Positions 8,117 through 14,832 of a DNA stretch of 17,765 nucleotides are shown one piece after another. Positions within the stretch are counted from its first letter, which is position 1. The number at the start of each line of letters is the position of its first letter. The stretch is from contig DGSM01000001.1 of the NCBI GenBank assembly GCA_002393975.1, forward strand, positions 1 through 17,765, given 5' to 3'. The position numbers and the translations under genes are program-made. This stretch comes from Clostridiales bacterium UBA4362 (GTDB taxonomy: Bacteria; Bacillota; Clostridia; TANB77; CAG-508). Below the pieces are notes generated by a model that searched no databases, was not told the DNA's origin, and was given only the letters and a program-made list of their open reading frames with translations.

Positions 8117-9751
8117 TTATTTGTCTTGTTCTATGTCTTCTTTTCCTCTCTCAGTAGCTAAAGTATGTTTTATATCAGCATTTGCCGCTTGTATATCTTC
8201 CGGAACTAACTTTTGTTCTTGATATAAAGTCTCTAATTGTTCTTCTAAAGTATCTCCTGATTGAGGATTATTTCTCTCACTTTGTACAATTTCTATTGCC
8301 TTTTGACCTTGTATATCAACTAAACGACTGGCTTTAGCACCATATTTGTTTATAGTTGGAACTATGTTTCCCTCAGCATCTTGCATAAAGAAATCTGCTC
8401 CTTTTAATCCAATAAATGCTAATGGTTCATCTAATCTTTCTGGATTTGTTTCACCTTGTAAATGTGCTTTCATTTTTTCTAAGACTGATGTTTCAATTCT
8501 TGAAAGTTTCTTATAATCTTCTCCCAATTCTGGAAAACCATCTTGATCTAAACTTCCATCTCTTACTGCTTGTATCATCATTTGTTGTTGTATTAAAGCT
8601 ATTGCTTGTAACTTTGAGATATCACTTAAAACTGGATCAGATGAATCTTCGAAACTAAATCCAAATGCTTTGAAAAACTCTTCATCTTGCCTTTCTTGTT
8701 TTTCCTCAGTAGTCATAACCTGATCATCAAAATCAGTTGCTAAACCATAAGCAGATAATCTTGATCTTAAATTTTCTGAGTAAATTTTAAAGTTCATATC
8801 TTTTGTATCAGCTCTTTCCATATAATGAGCCTTCATTAGTTTATAGTCTTGACATATGTGGTTAAAAATAGCTTTTTTTAGTTCTGGATTACTATCACCT
8901 ATCATTTCAAGACGTTTTAAGTTAGTAGAAATCATATCTCCATCATAGATTTGTTCTACTTTTACTCCTAAAAATCTATCTACATCTCTACTTTCTTCTA
9001 CTCTTTTTGTTAAATCATCTTTATTTTCAACATAATAAATCCAATCACTTAAACCTACTTCAGCAAGTTCTTTATTTAATTTTTCTGTAAAAAAACTTAG
9101 ATGTTCCATACTTAATTGATGTTCTTCTGGATTTCTAAGAAATGTTTGATACTTTTTTCTATTATCCTCAGATAAGAAATAAGTTTCTATTTCTCTAGTA
9201 TTCCCACTTTGATATCTCATAGAACAATAAAGAAAACTTTCTTCTAGTTCTTCTAAAGTATTTCTATGTTGAGATTTATTTACTGTTCTTCCCAAATAAC
9301 TTTCTACATCAGCATAGTATTTAACTTCTGCTTCTCTATCTATAACTCTTCCAATTGACTCGTTTCTCGAGGTACCAATAACTCCCCAGCCACTAACAGT
9401 TGGAACTCTTGGTTGAATATCTAATAGTTCTCTTAAGAAGTCTTCTACAATTTTAGGTCTTGAAGCACCATTATCTTCTGCTGGAATTATAATTGTATCA
9501 GGGTTTTTACTTTGCAAATCTTGTGCATCTGCAATTGAGCAAATTATAAATTGATCTGTAATATCTGGAGAACCATCAACAAATGAATCTTCTACTAATA
9601 AACTTCCTGTTTGATCTTTATATCTATCTAAAAATGCTCTTGCTGGAATTACTACTGAATATTTGCATTTATCCCAAGCTCCTCCATCTCCATGTTGTTC
9701 TACTTGTCCATTAGCAGCAAAGTGTGTTGTATCTCTTCCGCGTTGTATCAT
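8117..9751 (-). CDS. Large unrecognised protein, downstream part of a frameshifted gene (544 codons)
   Basis: This frame holds most of a large soluble protein that appears to begin in the frame ending at 9711. Its first residues (RGRDTTHFAANGQVEQHGDG, then YSVVIPARAFL) continue naturally from the end of the upstream frame. I recall a gut Firmicute family with an HATN motif followed by R-x-T-x-HF-x-x-N and Y-x-V-I-x-P in one chain, but cannot search for it. The HAT...R.T.HF pattern loosely resembles the H and R/H motifs of KptA and ADP-ribosyltransferase folds; this is speculative. The remaining 450 residues are charged and largely helical, with no membrane segments and a degenerate C-terminal acidic tail. 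ATG 9751 has only a GAGGAG site 15 bases away, a poor distance. Composition is AT-rich like the host. Confidence 0.75.
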   Translation of the reverse strand: MIQRGRDTTHFAANGQVEQHGDGGAWDKCKYSVVIPARAFLDRYKDQTGSLLVEDSFVDGSPDITDQFIICSIADAQDLQSKNPDTIIIPAEDNGASRPKIVEDFLRELLDIQPRVPTVSGWGVIGTSRNESIGRVIDREAEVKYYADVESYLGRTVNKSQHRNTLEELEESFLYCSMRYQSGNTREIETYFLSEDNRKKYQTFLRNPEEHQLSMEHLSFFTEKLNKELAEVGLSDWIYYVENKDDLTKRVEESRDVDRFLGVKVEQIYDGDMISTNLKRLEMIGDSNPELKKAIFNHICQDYKLMKAHYMERADTKDMNFKIYSENLRSRLSAYGLATDFDDQVMTTEEKQERQDEEFFKAFGFSFEDSSDPVLSDISKLQAIALIQQQMMIQAVRDGSLDQDGFPELGEDYKKLSRIETSVLEKMKAHLQGETNPERLDEPLAFIGLKGADFFMQDAEGNIVPTINKYGAKASRLVDIQGQKAIEIVQSERNNPQSGDTLEEQLETLYQEQKLVPEDIQAANADIKHTLATERGKEDIEQDK

Positions 9752-9980
9752 AAAAATCTATTTGTTCTCCTCTTTTGAATTTAGCAGGAACAGTATCTAT
9801 TGAATTATTATTTGGTTTGAAATTTGTTGCATGTACATAGGCATATTCATCAATAGGAAGATCTTTACTTACAGTAATCTCTCCCCTTTTCTTACATTCA
9901 ATTAATTCACTTAAAGTTAGTATTTTTCCATACTTTTTATTAAGAGCTCTTATTTGCTCTGCTAATGATTTACCTTCCAT
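9711..9980 (-). CDS. N-terminal part of the frameshifted large protein (89 codons)
   Basis: An 89-residue frame starting at ATG 9980 behind AAGGGAG. It has a helical start (SLAEQIRALNKKYGKILTL), then a strand with the motif YAYVHATNFKP, and ends in KRGEQIDFYD before running into an out-of-place tail (KRYNTLCC). It overlaps the next frame by 41 bases. A single-base shift anywhere between 9757 and 9714 would join the two into one protein of about 620 residues. The join is supported because the next frame opens with the expected continuation of this domain. Alternatives are programmed frameshifting, real gene decay or a sequence error. The gene is second in the operon that starts at 10334, 12 bases after the previous stop. 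Confidence 0.7.
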   Translation of the reverse strand: MEGKSLAEQIRALNKKYGKILTLSELIECKKRGEITVSKDLPIDEYAYVHATNFKPNNNSIDTVPAKFKRGEQIDFYDTTRKRYNTLCC

Positions 9981-9992
9981 TTATTTTCTCCC

Positions 9993-10334
9993 TTAATCTT
10001 TCTTACCGAATATATCATCAGGATTGTATTTATCTCTTTTTTCTTCTTCAACTAATCTACTATTTTGAAAGAAAAGCTTCTCTAAAGATTTCTTTTGATT
10101 TTCATCTTTACACCAATAATTAAGATGTAATAGAGCAATAATAGAAAGAGCTTTTCTACTAATATTTTGTTCACTAAGTGGAATATCTAAGTTATATTTT
10201 TTTATTTTATTGATGTCACTATTTCTCCACAAAAAGACCTGAACTTTTTCAGGTATCATATTTCTATGTTTGGCATCAATTGATAGTATAAATGAACTTA
10301 CTTCGCTATAAGCTAATACTTGATCATAACTCAT
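9993..10334 (-). CDS. Small unrecognised protein, 113 residues, first in operon
   Basis: A soluble protein with a helical N-terminus (YDQVLAYSEVSSFILSI), a segment EKVQVFLWRN, and a core IPLSEQNISRKALSIIALLHLNYWC. It ends in a charged tail. I recall short proteins with a similar S-R-x-A-x-x-I-I-A-L...YW core as hypothetical genes in gut Firmicutes, often unassigned; no function is known to me. Two in-frame ATGs exist, at 10340 and 10334. I prefer 10334 because AGAGG then lies at seven bases, while the first would crowd the site. The gene follows a clear promoter (10356-10384) and is 12 bases from the next start, so it shares its transcript with the large frameshifted gene. Confidence 0.75.
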   Translation of the reverse strand: MSYDQVLAYSEVSSFILSIDAKHRNMIPEKVQVFLWRNSDINKIKKYNLDIPLSEQNISRKALSIIALLHLNYWCKDENQKKSLEKLFFQNSRLVEEEKRDKYNPDDIFGKKD

Positions 10335-10355
10335 AAACATACCTCTCCATAAGAG

Positions 10356-10384
10356 ATTAAACTAATAAAGATTTCAAAAGTCAA
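10356..10384 (-). promoter_or_regulatory. Promoter of the 10334-8117 operon
   Basis: On the minus strand TTGACT (10384-10379), a spacer of exactly 17 bases and TTTAAT (10361-10356). It lies just before the GGAGAGG ribosome site of the first gene. Confidence 0.65.
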
Positions 10385-10510
10385 CGAATAGAATAAATTT
10401 ATAAAGAAAATAAAATAAATGTGAATAGTAAAGTAAAAGAAAAAAGTAGAAGAAGAATAAAATAAAATAAAAGAAAAGAAAGAACTAAAAAACAAAAATA
10501 ACAAAATATA
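10385..10510. repeat. A-rich, C-poor low-complexity spacer
   Basis: About 125 bases made almost only of A, G and T on the plus strand, with short AAAATAAAATAAAAG-like units and hardly any C. No gene, start site or stable hairpin is seen. It separates the terminator of gene B from the next promoter. A similar, longer tract lies at 15960-16235, also directly beyond a minus-strand terminator. Confidence 0.6.
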
Positions 10511-10546
10511 AAAAAAGAAGACCCCGCGTAACCCGCAGGGCCTCCA
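10511..10546 (-). terminator. Terminator of GC-rich gene B
   Basis: On the minus strand GGAGGCCCTGCG pairs with CGCGGGGTCTTC across a GGTTA loop (12 pairs including wobbles), followed by seven T. The outer 15 bases (10511-10525) are identical to those of gene A's terminator at 7520-7534, although the inner stem differs. Confidence 0.85.
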
Positions 10547-10574
10547 ATCAGATCTCTATAGTCAAGAGTTCTGA

Positions 10575-11039
10575 CTAAGCTACATCCTTCAGCAGTTCAA
10601 TATACACGCCTGTAAAGTCATTAGGGACCTTCCCCAGACGCTTAATTTCCATGAACTTATTCTGATTCTTTTCCATGAACACTTTGTGAAACAGAAGATC
10701 AAACAGCTCTTTGTAGTCACTTCTGAGCAAGCCGACATAGTAGTTACCAGTGATGGTATCATGATATGCCATAAGGCCAGCTCTAAGTCTCTTTGCGGAA
10801 TTAATGGCATCAACACCATAGCTCTCCTGGTAAGTCAGGCGGTATTCGATAACTTTGATATTTGAATCAAAGACATCGCCATGCCTGAATCCCTTGGAGA
10901 AGAGTCTCAAAGTCTCCTCAAAGTCTGCTTCTTCCTCCTGTGCATACTTCTCATCAAACCTCACAACAAAGCTGGTGAGAAAGTCTTGTCCCCGAAAAGC
11001 CTCTTCTGCCTTAGAATTAACCACAACCATAACGTTCAT
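10575..11039 (-). CDS. GC-rich gene B: unrecognised 154-residue protein
   Basis: Function unknown. A globular, cytoplasmic-looking protein with an N-terminal strand (NVMVVVNSK), an acidic segment (AQEEEADFEETLRLF, near 34-48), a strand-rich middle (IKVIEYRLTYQESYG) and a helical end. It has no membrane segment or motif I can name. Codon choice is unlike the neighbours: CTG, AAG, GAG, GGC and GTC dominate, and 25 of 60 bases are G or C at 10561-10620. Like gene A it is exactly 154 codons, lies on the minus strand, carries its own promoter with ATAGGTG after the -10 box, and ends at a terminator with the same 15-base edge. The proteins do not align convincingly by eye. The start has GAAAGGA two bases before ATG, rather close; the next in-frame ATG (codon 4) is an alternative. 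Confidence 0.8.
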   Translation of the reverse strand: MNVMVVVNSKAEEAFRGQDFLTSFVVRFDEKYAQEEEADFEETLRLFSKGFRHGDVFDSNIKVIEYRLTYQESYGVDAINSAKRLRAGLMAYHDTITGNYYVGLLRSDYKELFDLLFHKVFMEKNQNKFMEIKRLGKVPNDFTGVYIELLKDVA

Positions 11040-11071
11040 TCCTTTCGTTGTTTTGATGGTTTATAGCTTCA

Positions 11072-11091
11072 TGCAAGCAAAAAAACTTGCA
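11072..11091 (-). promoter_or_regulatory. Hairpin in the gene B leader
   Basis: TGCAAG and CTTGCA form a six-pair stem over an eight-base T-rich loop. It begins a few bases after the ATAGGTG that follows the -10 box, so it would sit at the very 5' end of the gene B mRNA. It could protect the 5' end or act as a regulatory structure. Confidence 0.5.
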
Positions 11092-11097
11092 CCTATA

Positions 11098-11126
11098 ATT
11101 ATATAGCTATTGGTTAATTTTGTCAA
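11098..11126 (-). promoter_or_regulatory. Consensus promoter of GC-rich gene B
   Basis: A perfect TTGACA (11126-11121), a 17-base spacer and a perfect TATAAT (11103-11098) on the minus strand. This is the strongest promoter in the window by consensus. It starts 22 bases beyond the thioredoxin stop. Confidence 0.8.
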
Positions 11127-11148
11127 TTTTTGAAATTTGGAAAAATTT

Positions 11149-11694
11149 CTATTTTCCTATTAAAGTCAATATTGAATCTTCAGGGATAAGACCAACAGAT
11201 CTATTGATTTCTTTACCATTTTCTATAACAACTAATGTTGGAATTGACCTAACATTGTATTTAGTCATTAAGCTTTCATTTTTATCTACATCAATTCTTA
11301 CTACTTTTATATCTTTATTTTCTTTTGCTACCTTGTCTACTATCGGAGATAAGCGATTGCAAGGACCACACCAATCAGCATAAAAGTCAATTAATACTTT
11401 TTTATCACTATTGATAACTTCTGTTTCAAAGTTGCTTGTGTTAACGTCTATTACAGCAGATTCACTTGTTGCAGAATTATCTTCTACTTCCAAATTATTA
11501 TTTGCATATTCAACTATATGTGCATTATTATTGGTTACATTAGATTTAGTATTGTTATTATCGATATCAATACTACTATTAGTAGAACTTATATTATATT
11601 TCTTCTCATTTTGTTTATTAATAATAAAAGATGCTCCAAATAAAATAATTGCTAGAACAACTACTATAATAACAAGTTTTTTAACATCATCCAT
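11149..11694 (-). CDS. Membrane-anchored thioredoxin
   Basis: A 181-residue protein with an N-terminal membrane anchor (residues 7-26, KLVIIVVVLAIILFGASFII), a low-complexity Asn/Ser-rich linker to about 80, and a thioredoxin domain from about 82 to the end. The active site is WCGPC with C109 and C112; the cis-proline is P152 (SIPTLV). With one segment and a Lys pair before it, the domain should face outside the cytoplasm, where it would exchange dithiols with exported proteins or haem-pathway targets. Reducing power would come from CcdA, encoded eight bases upstream. Unlike ResA, which has CEPC, this has the classic CGPC site. ATG 11694 follows AGGAGG closely. The operon has no strong terminator here, and gene B's promoter follows directly. 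Confidence 0.93.
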   Translation of the reverse strand: MDDVKKLVIIVVVLAIILFGASFIINKQNEKKYNISSTNSSIDIDNNNTKSNVTNNNAHIVEYANNNLEVEDNSATSESAVIDVNTSNFETEVINSDKKVLIDFYADWCGPCNRLSPIVDKVAKENKDIKVVRIDVDKNESLMTKYNVRSIPTLVVIENGKEINRSVGLIPEDSILTLIGK

Positions 11695-11702
11695 AATGCC
11701 TC

Positions 11703-12335
11703 CTAAAAGAATATTATATATAATCCCATTAATATTAGAATTATTCCTGAAATTATTTTTACTTTTTTGAAGTTACATTTAATAACATCAAATAATTTCT
11801 TTAGCTTATCTATCAATAATGATGATAGTATAAATGGTATACCTAGACCAATACAATATAAAATTATTAATATCAATCCTTTTAGTAAGCTATCTTCACT
11901 AGCAATTAATAATAGAGCTGATGATAAAAAAGTTCCAATACAAGGTGTAATGCTTACGGAAAAAAGGATTCCAAAGGCAAATGATTTTATAAAATTTAAG
12001 TCTTTCACATTTGGTTGAAACTTTTTAAATCTTTCGAAAATTTTTAATTTAAAAATTTCCATATAATTTAGTCCTAGGAAAATAATTATAATTCCAAATG
12101 CAATCTTAAAATATTTTAAATATTCAGTTACAAATAATCCAATTCTGTTAGTCAAAATTGCAAGTAATATAAATATAAAAGAAAAACCCAAAACAAAAGC
12201 TATTGAATTAGATAGAGCTTTATTTTTTTCTGGGTCTTTGCCTGTAAAGTATGATATGTAAATCGGTATCAATGGTAATATACATGGTGAAATAAAACTT
12301 GCAATTCCTTCTAAAAATGTAAATACAAATTCCAT
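11703..12335 (-). CDS. ccdA: CcdA-type thiol-disulfide electron transporter
   Basis: A 210-residue integral membrane protein with six hydrophobic segments, the usual CcdA length. The two transport cysteines are present: C18 in FISPCILPLIP and C132 in SITPCIGTF, each in the Pro-Cys context that defines the DsbD/CcdA family. Such proteins take electrons from cytoplasmic thioredoxin and pass them to an outward-facing thioredoxin-like partner. The downstream gene, eight bases away, encodes exactly such a partner. Start ATG 12335 follows AAGGAAA. It lies 20 bases after the antiporter stop, inside a six-gene operon. No cytochrome genes are near, so disulfide reduction outside the membrane is more likely than c-type cytochrome assembly, though this is inference. 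Confidence 0.92.
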   Translation of the reverse strand: MEFVFTFLEGIASFISPCILPLIPIYISYFTGKDPEKNKALSNSIAFVLGFSFIFILLAILTNRIGLFVTEYLKYFKIAFGIIIIFLGLNYMEIFKLKIFERFKKFQPNVKDLNFIKSFAFGILFSVSITPCIGTFLSSALLLIASEDSLLKGLILIILYCIGLGIPFILSSLLIDKLKKLFDVIKCNFKKVKIISGIILILMGLYIIFF

Positions 12336-12355
12336 TTTTATTTCCTTTTTATAAT

Positions 12356-13327
12356 TTAAGCTGGAATAAATAAACTAATCATATATACAACAAATGTTGC
12401 TAAAAGTATTAGAGCTTTAGGTCTTGTAATTGTATTTTTTTCTCCAAAAAAGCATGATAGCCAAATAAATATTATTCCTCCTGCCAGTATTAATATACTC
12501 GCATGTATCTCACTTGAAAAATTTAATGGTGTAATTATAGCACCGGTTCCTAGAATTAAGCAAATATTTAAAATACATGATCCAAGTAAATTTCCAGTAG
12601 CAAGTCCAACCTCATTTTTTAGTGCGGCAAAAGTCGAAGTAACTAATTCTGGAAGGGCTGTTCCAAAAGCAACTATAGTAAGGCCGATTACTCTTTCTGA
12701 AACTCCAAATGACAATGCAAGTTTTGTTGAAATATCAACTACCATGTCCCCACCTATTCTTAAGAATAGTATTCCAAATAGTACAGCTAATAGTGAAAAC
12801 AAAATATTTACTTTTGGCTTTTTATGTGTCTTCTTTTCTTCTTCATCAGTGTTCCAAATATCTCTTACTTCTATTACTACTGGATACAAAAAGTATATTG
12901 CATATAGAAATACCAAGAAAACTCCATCAGATTTATTTATAACATCTGCTTTACTTCCTAATAGTCCCATTCCCATTATTAGTATTACAAGAGTAGTTAA
13001 TAAAGTGACTGGTAAGTGCATTATTCTAACATCTTTTTCTATTTTAATTGGTTTAATTAATGCTGTAAGTGCAAATATTAACATTAAGTTAATAATATTA
13101 CTTCCAATTGCATTCCCCAATATCAAATCTGCAGCTTCCCTTTTTGCAGAACTAATAGTTATAAATAGTTCTGGCATTGATGTTCCTATTGCTACTATTG
13201 TTAATCCAATTATAATTTCTGGAATATGAAATCTTTTAGCAATGTTACTAGAACCTCTAACTAAAAGATCTGCTCCACCAACTAAAAATGCAAATCCAAC
13301 AATTATTAAAAAAATGTCTATTAGCAT
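12356..13327 (-). CDS. Sodium/calcium exchanger family antiporter (CaCA)
   Basis: A 323-residue membrane protein with about ten hydrophobic segments and the two inverted alpha repeats of the CaCA family. The first holds GLTIVAIGTSMPELF with E53 and the second GLTIVAFGTALPELV with E227; these acidic residues coordinate Ca2+ and Na+ in the family. The matching N-containing segments GNAIGSNIIN and GNLLGSCILN follow each. A charged cytoplasmic loop (about 157-172, EEEKKTHKK) divides the halves. The length is standard for the bacterial YrbG-like group, which exports Ca2+ in exchange for Na+ or H+. The gene sits 19 bases after the acyltransferase stop and 20 before ccdA, so it is co-transcribed, although no functional link with thiol transport is evident. 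Confidence 0.93.
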   Translation of the reverse strand: MLIDIFLIIVGFAFLVGGADLLVRGSSNIAKRFHIPEIIIGLTIVAIGTSMPELFITISSAKREAADLILGNAIGSNIINLMLIFALTALIKPIKIEKDVRIMHLPVTLLTTLVILIMGMGLLGSKADVINKSDGVFLVFLYAIYFLYPVVIEVRDIWNTDEEEKKTHKKPKVNILFSLLAVLFGILFLRIGGDMVVDISTKLALSFGVSERVIGLTIVAFGTALPELVTSTFAALKNEVGLATGNLLGSCILNICLILGTGAIITPLNFSSEIHASILILAGGIIFIWLSCFFGEKNTITRPKALILLATFVVYMISLFIPA

Positions 13328-13346
13328 TTTTTCTCCTTAGTTAATT

Positions 13347-14345
13347 TTAAGAAAAAACTATCGAATACCATTTTTTCTTTGAAAATAATTTTATTAAAAT
13401 TATACCAACTACAACAGAAACAATTGTAGTCACCAAAAATGAATCAAGTCCAAAATGTTCTTTTACTTTAAGAATTAAGATATTATACAAAAAGAAAAAA
13501 ATCATATGCGTAAGATAAATTGTTGTACTTAATTTTCTTAAAAATATACTTCTGTCATTTTTTATATTTATTTTAACCACAAACTCGGTAATAAATAATG
13601 CGCACAACAATATCGAAACATATTTAAAAATTTCTAAATTAATAAATCCTATTACAAAAGATACTATAAATCCTAAAAAGGATATTTTTTTACTTATAGG
13701 AGTATTGTTTTTTCTTAGCAAGATTCCGACCGTAAAATATCCAAAACCAAGCATTATTCTTGTGTTTTCAAAAATTAAGCAATATACATCAGTAAATTTC
13801 TTTATCCCAATTGGTAATAATGAATTCATATCAATTAGGACAGAAATTAGTATCCCAATTAAATAAATGATAATATTAAATAAACAAATCTTTTCTAATG
13901 ATTTCTTATTTTTCTTTAACACAATAGAACATGCAAGAATATATACCATTCCAAGTAAATACCACAATGGCCAAGAATAATATTGTTCACCTACTAAAAA
14001 TAAGCCTTTTAAATATGAAAATATAATTTTTTCTAAAGGCATATTAGAAACACAAAAGCCATAAATAGTAATTGGAAAATATATAATGTTCCAAATGATA
14101 TATAGTACCAAATATCTAATCAATATTCTTTTTAAGTATCCTATATTATTCAATTTATTGCTCATCAAAAATCCAGATGTCATAAAAAAGAATGGAACCG
14201 CAATGCTTGATAATAAATCGAATCCCTTATAAAACAGTTCATTTTCTACGCTTTCAAAAGGATGTGTATGAATAGCAATTACTATTATTGCAAATATAAA
14301 TTTGAATAAATCTATAGCGATATAAACTTTTCTTTTTTCATTCAA
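13347..14345 (-). CDS. Acyltransferase family 3 membrane protein
   Basis: A 332-residue protein with about ten membrane segments. The opening IDLFKFIFAIIVIAIHTHPF carries the His pair (H26, H28) of acyltransferase-3 proteins, followed by VPFFFMTSGFL and LWYLLGMVYILA, all family hallmarks (OafA, WecH and the membrane half of VanT). These enzymes usually transfer acetyl or other acyl groups to sugars or cell-envelope polymers. The target here is unknown. The start is TTG 14345: AAGGA lies eight bases before it, and an ATG four bases further on is in another frame that stops after nine codons. The gene starts 23 bases after the DUF3592 stop and is third in the operon. Confidence 0.88.
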   Translation of the reverse strand: MNEKRKVYIAIDLFKFIFAIIVIAIHTHPFESVENELFYKGFDLLSSIAVPFFFMTSGFLMSNKLNNIGYLKRILIRYLVLYIIWNIIYFPITIYGFCVSNMPLEKIIFSYLKGLFLVGEQYYSWPLWYLLGMVYILACSIVLKKNKKSLEKICLFNIIIYLIGILISVLIDMNSLLPIGIKKFTDVYCLIFENTRIMLGFGYFTVGILLRKNNTPISKKISFLGFIVSFVIGFINLEIFKYVSILLCALFITEFVVKINIKNDRSIFLRKLSTTIYLTHMIFFFLYNILILKVKEHFGLDSFLVTTIVSVVVGIILIKLFSKKKWYSIVFS

Positions 14346-14368
14346 TGTTTTAATCCTTACATTATTTA

Positions 14369-14803
14369 CTATTTTAATTTTTTATTAAAGAAGCCTACTA
14401 ATATAGATATAGCTCCTATTACTATTAATATGATTCCAACATAATTTTTTCCATCATCATCTTTGATTAAATATTCATCAGTTTTATTCGGATTGTATTT
14501 TATAGTAATCTTTTGTCCAACTTTATATTTAATCCTCTCATCTCCAACTGAATACTTTTTACTTATTGTCTCATCACCTGCTTGATATTCAACAACAGGA
14601 TAATATACTTTATCAGCATCATAATATGAGCCTTCTTCTTTTGGCCTTCCACTAGGTAATTTTTTATCTTCAACTATTCCAATTATATTTCCTTCTACTT
14701 CTTCAGAGCATCTTTTTTCCATATCTCTACCACTAAAAATCATAACAATGCCTGATACTACAAATATTAAACCTATAACTATTATTACAAATCTCTTAAC
14801 CAT
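14369..14803 (-). CDS. DUF3592-type two-pass membrane protein
   Basis: A 144-residue protein with a membrane segment at each end (about residues 5-24, RFVIIVIGLIFVVSGIVMIF, and about 121-139, YVGIILIVIGAISILVGF). The outer domain between them is of the DUF3592 kind: a VEGNIIGIVED strand, then YYPVVEYQAGDETISKKYSVG and YKVGQKITIKYNPNKTDEYLI. This fold is common in bacteria but its function is not known. I chose ATG 14803 because GGAGG stands just before it; the frame is open upstream to 14887 but that stretch overlaps the previous gene. It is the second gene of the operon headed by the HTH/Fic protein, 29 bases from its stop. Confidence 0.82.
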   Translation of the reverse strand: MVKRFVIIVIGLIFVVSGIVMIFSGRDMEKRCSEEVEGNIIGIVEDKKLPSGRPKEEGSYYDADKVYYPVVEYQAGDETISKKYSVGDERIKYKVGQKITIKYNPNKTDEYLIKDDDGKNYVGIILIVIGAISILVGFFNKKLK

Positions 14804-14832
14804 TTTTCCTCCAAAATATTTCAAGTATAAAA

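Noticed and set aside
10589..10819. Second minus-strand frame inside gene B
   Set aside because: It is a shadow frame without a ribosome site; gene B's frame has normal codon choice and protein-like composition.
7579..11039. Homology between proteins A and B
   Set aside because: Equal length and a similar strand-then-helix C-terminal layout are seen, but no convincing residue alignment; a profile or structure comparison would decide.
10855..11106. Plus-strand frames antisense to gene B
   Set aside because: They are antisense shadows without ribosome sites; promoter and terminator both serve the minus strand.
7500..11150. A transposon, prophage or integron carrying the GC-rich genes
   Set aside because: No integrase, transposase, terminal inverted repeats or target duplications were found, and the operon between them has host composition.
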